Shown piece by piece: positions 60,306 to 64,000 of a DNA stretch of 64,000 nucleotides. Made by a program: the position numbers and the translations under genes. The notes below the pieces were generated by a model. It saw only the letters and a program-made list of their open reading frames with translations, searched no databases and was not told the origin of the DNA. Source of the stretch: UBA9300 sp964577305 (lineage in GTDB: Bacteria > Bacteroidota > Bacteroidia > Bacteroidales > VadinHA17); the NCBI GenBank assembly GCA_964577305.1, contig CAZNYS010000004.1, positions 1 through 64,000 on the forward strand, written 5' to 3'. How positions within the stretch are numbered: the first letter of the stretch is position 1; each line of letters starts with the position of its first letter.

Positions 60306-61505
60306 TCACCGGGTTTTTCCCGGATACACTTTCAGGGCTTCTGCCAGGGTTTCCATTGCATTTTTAAGATCATTGACATTCAGCACGTATGCTATTCTTA
60401 CTTCATTTCGTCCCAGGCCGGGAGTTGAGTAGAAGCCCGATGCCGGGGCAAGCATAACTGTCTGGTTTTTATATTCAAAATCCTCAAGCAGCCATTGTGA
60501 AAACTTATCTGAGTCATCAACAGGGAGTTTCACGGTACTGTAAAATGCCCCTTTGGGTTTTGGACAATATACGCCTTGCATTTTATTAAGAGCTTCCACC
60601 ATGAAGTCACGCCTTGCTATATATTCATTGTATACATTATCAAAATACTCCTGAGGTGTATCAATAGAAGCTTCCCCAACGATCTGGCCCAGACCGGGAG
60701 GGCTTAGTCTTGCCTGTGCAAACTTAAGTGCTGTACCAAGTACATCTTTGTTTTTGGTAATCAGGGCACCAATTCTTACTCCACATTCGCTATATCGTTT
60801 TGATACTGAATCCAGCAGTATAACATTGTCTTCAACACCTTCAAGATTCATAGCTGAGAAGTGTTTCTCCCCGTCATAGCAGAATTCCCTGTATACTTCA
60901 TCAGAAAAAAGGAACAGGTCGTGTTTAAGTACTATTTCACGCAACTGGCGAATCTCATCTGCAGTATAAAGGTAGCCGGTTGGATTATTTGGATTACATA
61001 TCATTATACCCTTAGTTCTACGGCTTATCTTTTTCTCAATCTCGCTCAACGGAGGGAGGGCGAAATCGTCCTCTATTTTTGATGTTACAGGTACAATTTT
61101 TACACCCGCCGTAGTGGCAAAACCGTTATAATTGGCATAAAATGGTTCAGGTGTGATAACTTCATCACCCGGGTCCAGGCAGCTCATGAATGCGAAGAGT
61201 ACAGCTTCAGAACCACCTGTGGTTACAATAATCTCGGTATGATCAATATTGATACCCAGCTTCTGGTAATAACCTGACAGTTTCCGGCGGTACGATTCGT
61301 TCCCTGCCGAATGGCTGTAAACTATAACTTTCTCCTGCATTTTCTTCAGGGCATCCAGAGCAACCTGTGGTGTGTGAATATCAGGTTGCCCAATATTGAG
61401 ATGATAGACTTTACGCCCTTTTCTTTTTGCTTCTTCGGCATATGGTACAAGTTTTCTGATGGGGGAGGGAGGCATTGATTTGCCTTTTTCTGAAATCTGT
61501 GGCAT
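60306..61505 (-). CDS. Pyridoxal-phosphate aminotransferase, class I (aspartate-type)
   Basis: The 399-residue fold-type I PLP enzyme has YHLNIGQPDIHTP, VTTGGSEAVLFAF, CNPNNPTGYLY (substrate-binding Asn), FSDEVYREFCYDG (PLP-binding Asp and Tyr) and the PLP lysine in SVSKRYSECGVRIG (K236). It groups by motif with aspartate or aromatic aminotransferases of the I-gamma type. The exact amino acid cannot be assigned. It has no operon partner and has a -7 box at 61534-61541. Confidence 0.88.
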   Translation of the reverse strand: MPQISEKGKSMPPSPIRKLVPYAEEAKRKGRKVYHLNIGQPDIHTPQVALDALKKMQEKVIVYSHSAGNESYRRKLSGYYQKLGINIDHTEIIVTTGGSEAVLFAFMSCLDPGDEVITPEPFYANYNGFATTAGVKIVPVTSKIEDDFALPPLSEIEKKISRRTKGIMICNPNNPTGYLYTADEIRQLREIVLKHDLFLFSDEVYREFCYDGEKHFSAMNLEGVEDNVILLDSVSKRYSECGVRIGALITKNKDVLGTALKFAQARLSPPGLGQIVGEASIDTPQEYFDNVYNEYIARRDFMVEALNKMQGVYCPKPKGAFYSTVKLPVDDSDKFSQWLLEDFEYKNQTVMLAPASGFYSTPGLGRNEVRIAYVLNVNDLKNAMETLAEALKVYPGKTR

Positions 61506-61533
61506 ATTTTGTTTTTTTTTTGGTTCAACTATA

Positions 61534-61541
61534 CAAAGTTA
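61534..61541 (-). promoter_or_regulatory. -7 box of the aminotransferase gene
   Basis: TAACTTTG on the minus strand matches TAnnTTTG, 28 nt before the ATG at 61505. No -33 TTG is found. Confidence 0.5.
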
Positions 61542-61604
61542 ATTTTTCAGGACATAAAAAGGAATGATTTATAACATTAAAATGGAATGATGTAATTTGC
61601 TCCT

Positions 61605-61900
61605 TTCTCCCGTCATAGCCTTCGGCAAAGTCGGGCTTCAGTCGCGTAACTGGATCCGCTAACGCGGATCGTAATAAACTCACTGCGTGAGCGTAACTTG
61701 CTCGCTGACACTCGCGTAATTAGTCGGGTCAAAGGGCTAATGAGGGTGAAGAAGGAATGACAGATTGAATATTTTATCCAGCGAACTAATTACGCGAACA
61801 AAGTGAGCAAATTACGCCCTGCGCTTCGATCACCGAAGCTCGAAGAGCGGAGGCGTTCAGCAGGGCAATTTACGCTCCGCGGAGCGGAGCACATTACATT
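61605..61900. repeat. Complex inverted-repeat element upstream of valS
   Basis: The 513-nt gap between the aminotransferase and valS holds no plausible gene but is full of self-complementarity. Perfect stems are GATCCGC/GCGGATC (61653-61670), CTCAC/GTGAG (61679-61691), GCTTCG/CGAAGC (61823-61839), GCCCTGC/GCAGGGC (61816-61822 with 61860-61866) and the palindrome GCTCCGCGGAGC (61874-61885). A longer inverted repeat links 61692-61724 to 61785-61816, sharing ACTAATTACGCGA and GAGCAA words. It is richer in G and C than the flanks. It could be a non-autonomous foldback element or a structured RNA. Confidence 0.6.
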
Positions 61901-61983
61901 ACCTGTAAGTATAATGTTATCCTTAAAACTGGGATCGAATTCAAAAGGTGAATATATGATTAAGATTATAAAGTATTAATTTA

Positions 61984-61991
61984 TATTTTTG
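61984..61991 (+). promoter_or_regulatory. -7 box of valS
   Basis: TATTTTTG matches TAnnTTTG, 27 nt before the ATG at 62019. It lies outside the inverted-repeat element. Confidence 0.5.
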
Positions 61992-62018
61992 CACTTCATA
62001 AACTGATTATTAGACAAT

Positions 62019-64000
62019 ATGGATATACCTTCCAAATATAATCCTGAAAGTTCGGAATCGAAGTGGTATAAATACTGGATGGAACATGGTTTTTTCAACA
62101 GTATGCCTGATGAACGGGAGCCTTTCGTCATTACTATTCCCCCACCTAATGTCACGGGTGTTTTGCATATGGGTCATATGCTGAATAATACACTGCAGGA
62201 TGTACTTGTAAGGAGGCAGAGGATGATGGGAAAGAATGTATGCTGGGTACCAGGAACCGATCATGCTTCAATAGCAACAGAGGCCAGGGTTGTGGCAAAA
62301 CTAAAGGAAGAAGGTATTAGTAAAAGTGATCTGACGCGGGAGGAATTCCTTAAGCATGCATGGAAGTGGACAGAAAAGCATGGAGGAATAATTCTTGAGC
62401 AACTTAAACGACTGGGAGCATCATGTGATTGGGACCGTACACTTTTTACCATGGATGATTTGAGATACCGGTCGGTAATAAAGGTTTTTGTTGACCTGTA
62501 CAATAAAGGGCTGATTTATAGAGGTATACGTATGGTAAACTGGGATCCTGAAGCAAAGACTGCTGTTTCTGATGAAGAAGTGGTGTACACTGAAGAAGAT
62601 TCAAATCTCTATTACGTAAAGTACAGGATCAGCGGATCAGATGAATTTATCACCATAGCCACAACAAGACCTGAGACAATACTTGGTGATACTGCTGTAT
62701 GTGTCAATCCCTCTGACGGAAGGTATAAAAACCTAGAGGGCAGGAGAGTTATAGTTCCAATGGTAAACAGGGAGGTGCCGGTTATATATGATGAATATGT
62801 TGATATGGAATTCGGGACGGGCTGCCTGAAAATCACTCCCGCACATGACATTAATGATTATGAAATAGGCCAGAAACACGGGCTTGAAGAAATAGATATA
62901 TTCAATGATGATGGAACATTAAGCAGCGAGGCAGGTTTATTTATTGGAACAGACAGGTTCAAAGCCAGGGAGTTATCGATTAACCTTCTGGAGGAACAGG
63001 GATTGCTTTCGAAAGTTGAGAACTACAGGAATAAGATAGGAAGGTCGGAACGTACAAATTCGGTAATTGAGCCAAAGCTTTCGATGCAATGGTTCCTGAA
63101 GATGGAAGAAATATCAAAGCCGGCGCTCGAAGCAATTGTTAATTCAAATATTAATATCTACCCGCAGAAGTTCAAGAACGTTTACAGCCACTGGATGGAA
63201 AATGTTCGCGACTGGTGCATCAGCCGTCAGCTCTGGTGGGGACATCGTATACCTGCATGGCATTACAGCTCAACTGGTTTTGTTGTTGCTGAGAACGAAG
63301 ATGAAGCTCTTGCACTTGCCCGGAAGGCTACAGGTAATGTGAAGTTATCTTCTGCTGATATAAGGCAGGATGAAGATGTGCTGGATACATGGTTTTCATC
63401 ATGGCTTTGGCCCATTACCTGCTTTAACGGTATACTTGAACCTGATAATGTGGATATTAAATATTATTATCCTACCAATGTACTTGTTACGGCACCTGAA
63501 ATATTATTTTTCTGGGTTGCAAGGATGATAATTGCAGGTTATGAATACCGTACTGAGAAACCATTTGATGATGTTTATCTGCATGGCATTGTCCGTGACG
63601 AGGATAGAAGGAAAATGTCAAAATCGCTTGGCAATTCACCTGAGCCTTTAAATCTTATTGAGAAATATGGTGCCGACGGTGTGCGCGTTGGCATGCTTCT
63701 TTGTTCGCCTGCAGGCAATGATCTTCTTTACGATGATTCACTGCCGGAGCAGGGCAGGAATTTTGCCAATAAGATATGGAATGCTTTCAGGCTCGTTAAA
63801 AGCTGGGAGACAGATAAAAATATTACGGAACAGCCGGCATGGTCGGCTGAGGCAGCAGAGTGGTTCCGGAACCGGTTAAATGAAGCTATACGCGAATACT
63901 ACAGGGCGTTTGAAAAGTACAGGATATCGGATGCTTTAATGATAGTATACCGTTTATTCTGGGATGATTTTGCCAGCTGGTACCTTGAGGCTGTCAAACC
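62019..64000 (+). CDS. valS: Valyl-tRNA synthetase, 5' part
   Basis: The first 660 residues of a class Ia synthetase are present, and the gene runs off the window. The HIGH-type motif is in PPPNVTGVLHMGHML (about 43-57). Then come WVPGTDHASIATEA, the editing domain with TIATTRPETILGDTAV and GTGCLKITPAHD, WCISRQLWWGHRIPAW, and the KMSKS motif in RKMSKSLGNSPEP. The PNVTG and GTDHASIATE sequences identify ValS rather than IleS or LeuS. ATG 62019 is followed by the usual MDIPSKYNPESSESKWYKYW-type start. The anticodon-binding domain continues beyond 64000. Confidence 0.97.
   Translation, partial: MDIPSKYNPESSESKWYKYWMEHGFFNSMPDEREPFVITIPPPNVTGVLHMGHMLNNTLQDVLVRRQRMMGKNVCWVPGTDHASIATEARVVAKLKEEGISKSDLTREEFLKHAWKWTEKHGGIILEQLKRLGASCDWDRTLFTMDDLRYRSVIKVFVDLYNKGLIYRGIRMVNWDPEAKTAVSDEEVVYTEEDSNLYYVKYRISGSDEFITIATTRPETILGDTAVCVNPSDGRYKNLEGRRVIVPMVNREVPVIYDEYVDMEFGTGCLKITPAHDINDYEIGQKHGLEEIDIFNDDGTLSSEAGLFIGTDRFKARELSINLLEEQGLLSKVENYRNKIGRSERTNSVIEPKLSMQWFLKMEEISKPALEAIVNSNINIYPQKFKNVYSHWMENVRDWCISRQLWWGHRIPAWHYSSTGFVVAENEDEALALARKATGNVKLSSADIRQDEDVLDTWFSSWLWPITCFNGILEPDNVDIKYYYPTNVLVTAPEILFFWVARMIIAGYEYRTEKPFDDVYLHGIVRDEDRRKMSKSLGNSPEPLNLIEKYGADGVRVGMLLCSPAGNDLLYDDSLPEQGRNFANKIWNAFRLVKSWETDKNITEQPAWSAEAAEWFRNRLNEAIREYYRAFEKYRISDALMIVYRLFWDDFASWYLEAVK

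Noticed and set aside
61542..62018. T-box or other riboswitch controlling valS
   Set aside because: I found no T-box bulge sequence (TGGN), no specifier loop and no terminator hairpin near the valS start. The hairpins look like a repeat element instead.

Overview
The window comes from a member of the Bacteroidota, most likely an environmental Bacteroidales-type bacterium. The evidence is a moderately AT-rich genome, many Bacteroidota-style -7 boxes (TAnnTTTG) upstream of genes, few clear Shine-Dalgarno sequences, and lineage-typical families. These families include DUF5916 barrels, a Porin_10-type porin, GH92 mannosidase, ExbB/ExbD with two ExbD genes, hexameric glutamate dehydrogenases, glycine-lipid acyltransferases, and a division cluster in the Bacteroidales order with a PASTA-tailed FtsI.

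Layout. 1-4909: the 3' half of a tRNA-Arg(CCG), a radical SAM protein, a PD40 lipoprotein, a DUF5916 outer-membrane protein and a small conserved unknown. 4971-7362: an ExbB-TM protein-ExbD-ExbD proton-channel operon read leftward and closed by a strong terminator. 7601-14924: tRNA-Ser(GGA), cytoplasmic asparaginase, TatD nuclease, two glutamate dehydrogenase paralogues flanking dprA, a membrane unknown and tadA. 15043-19222: aspS, a secreted unknown and miaB. 19280-30650: an IS200-like single-domain transposase (RAYT type), GH92 mannosidase with a flippase-like protein, an EEP-family lipoprotein, a lactonase lipoprotein, a membrane-bound LuxR regulator, a YebC protein, a SPOR-like protein and a PurF-like amidotransferase. 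30647-32515: a glsA-glsB-type glycine-lipid operon.

32738-47986 is a complete one-directional dcw cluster: mraZ, rsmH, ftsL, ftsI, murE, mraY, murD, ftsW, murG, murC, ftsQ, ftsA, ftsZ. Most genes overlap or abut, and a four-repeat MraZ operator lies upstream. murF and ddl are absent. 48075-52651 holds a porin, lytic transglycosylase MltF, a Nudix hydrolase and a small unknown. 52698-56058 encodes GatE and GatD, the two-subunit Glu-tRNA(Gln) amidotransferase regarded as archaeal. 56301-61505 holds a LolC/E-like permease, a NamZ-type muramidase, an XRE regulator with an eight-helix membrane protein, and an aminotransferase. valS starts at 62019 and runs off the end.

The signals most worth following are these. 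(i) GatDE occurs in a bacterium. (ii) A short palindrome family with GTAGA/TCTAC ends has one member embedded in frame inside the transposase gene and four intergenic members, three of them at or just after stop codons. (iii) There are two structured, gene-free elements, near 58849-58980 and 61605-61900. (iv) Several -7 boxes lie only 4-10 nt from start codons, which implies leaderless or nearly leaderless mRNAs. I see no CRISPR array, rRNA, prophage or secondary-metabolite locus.
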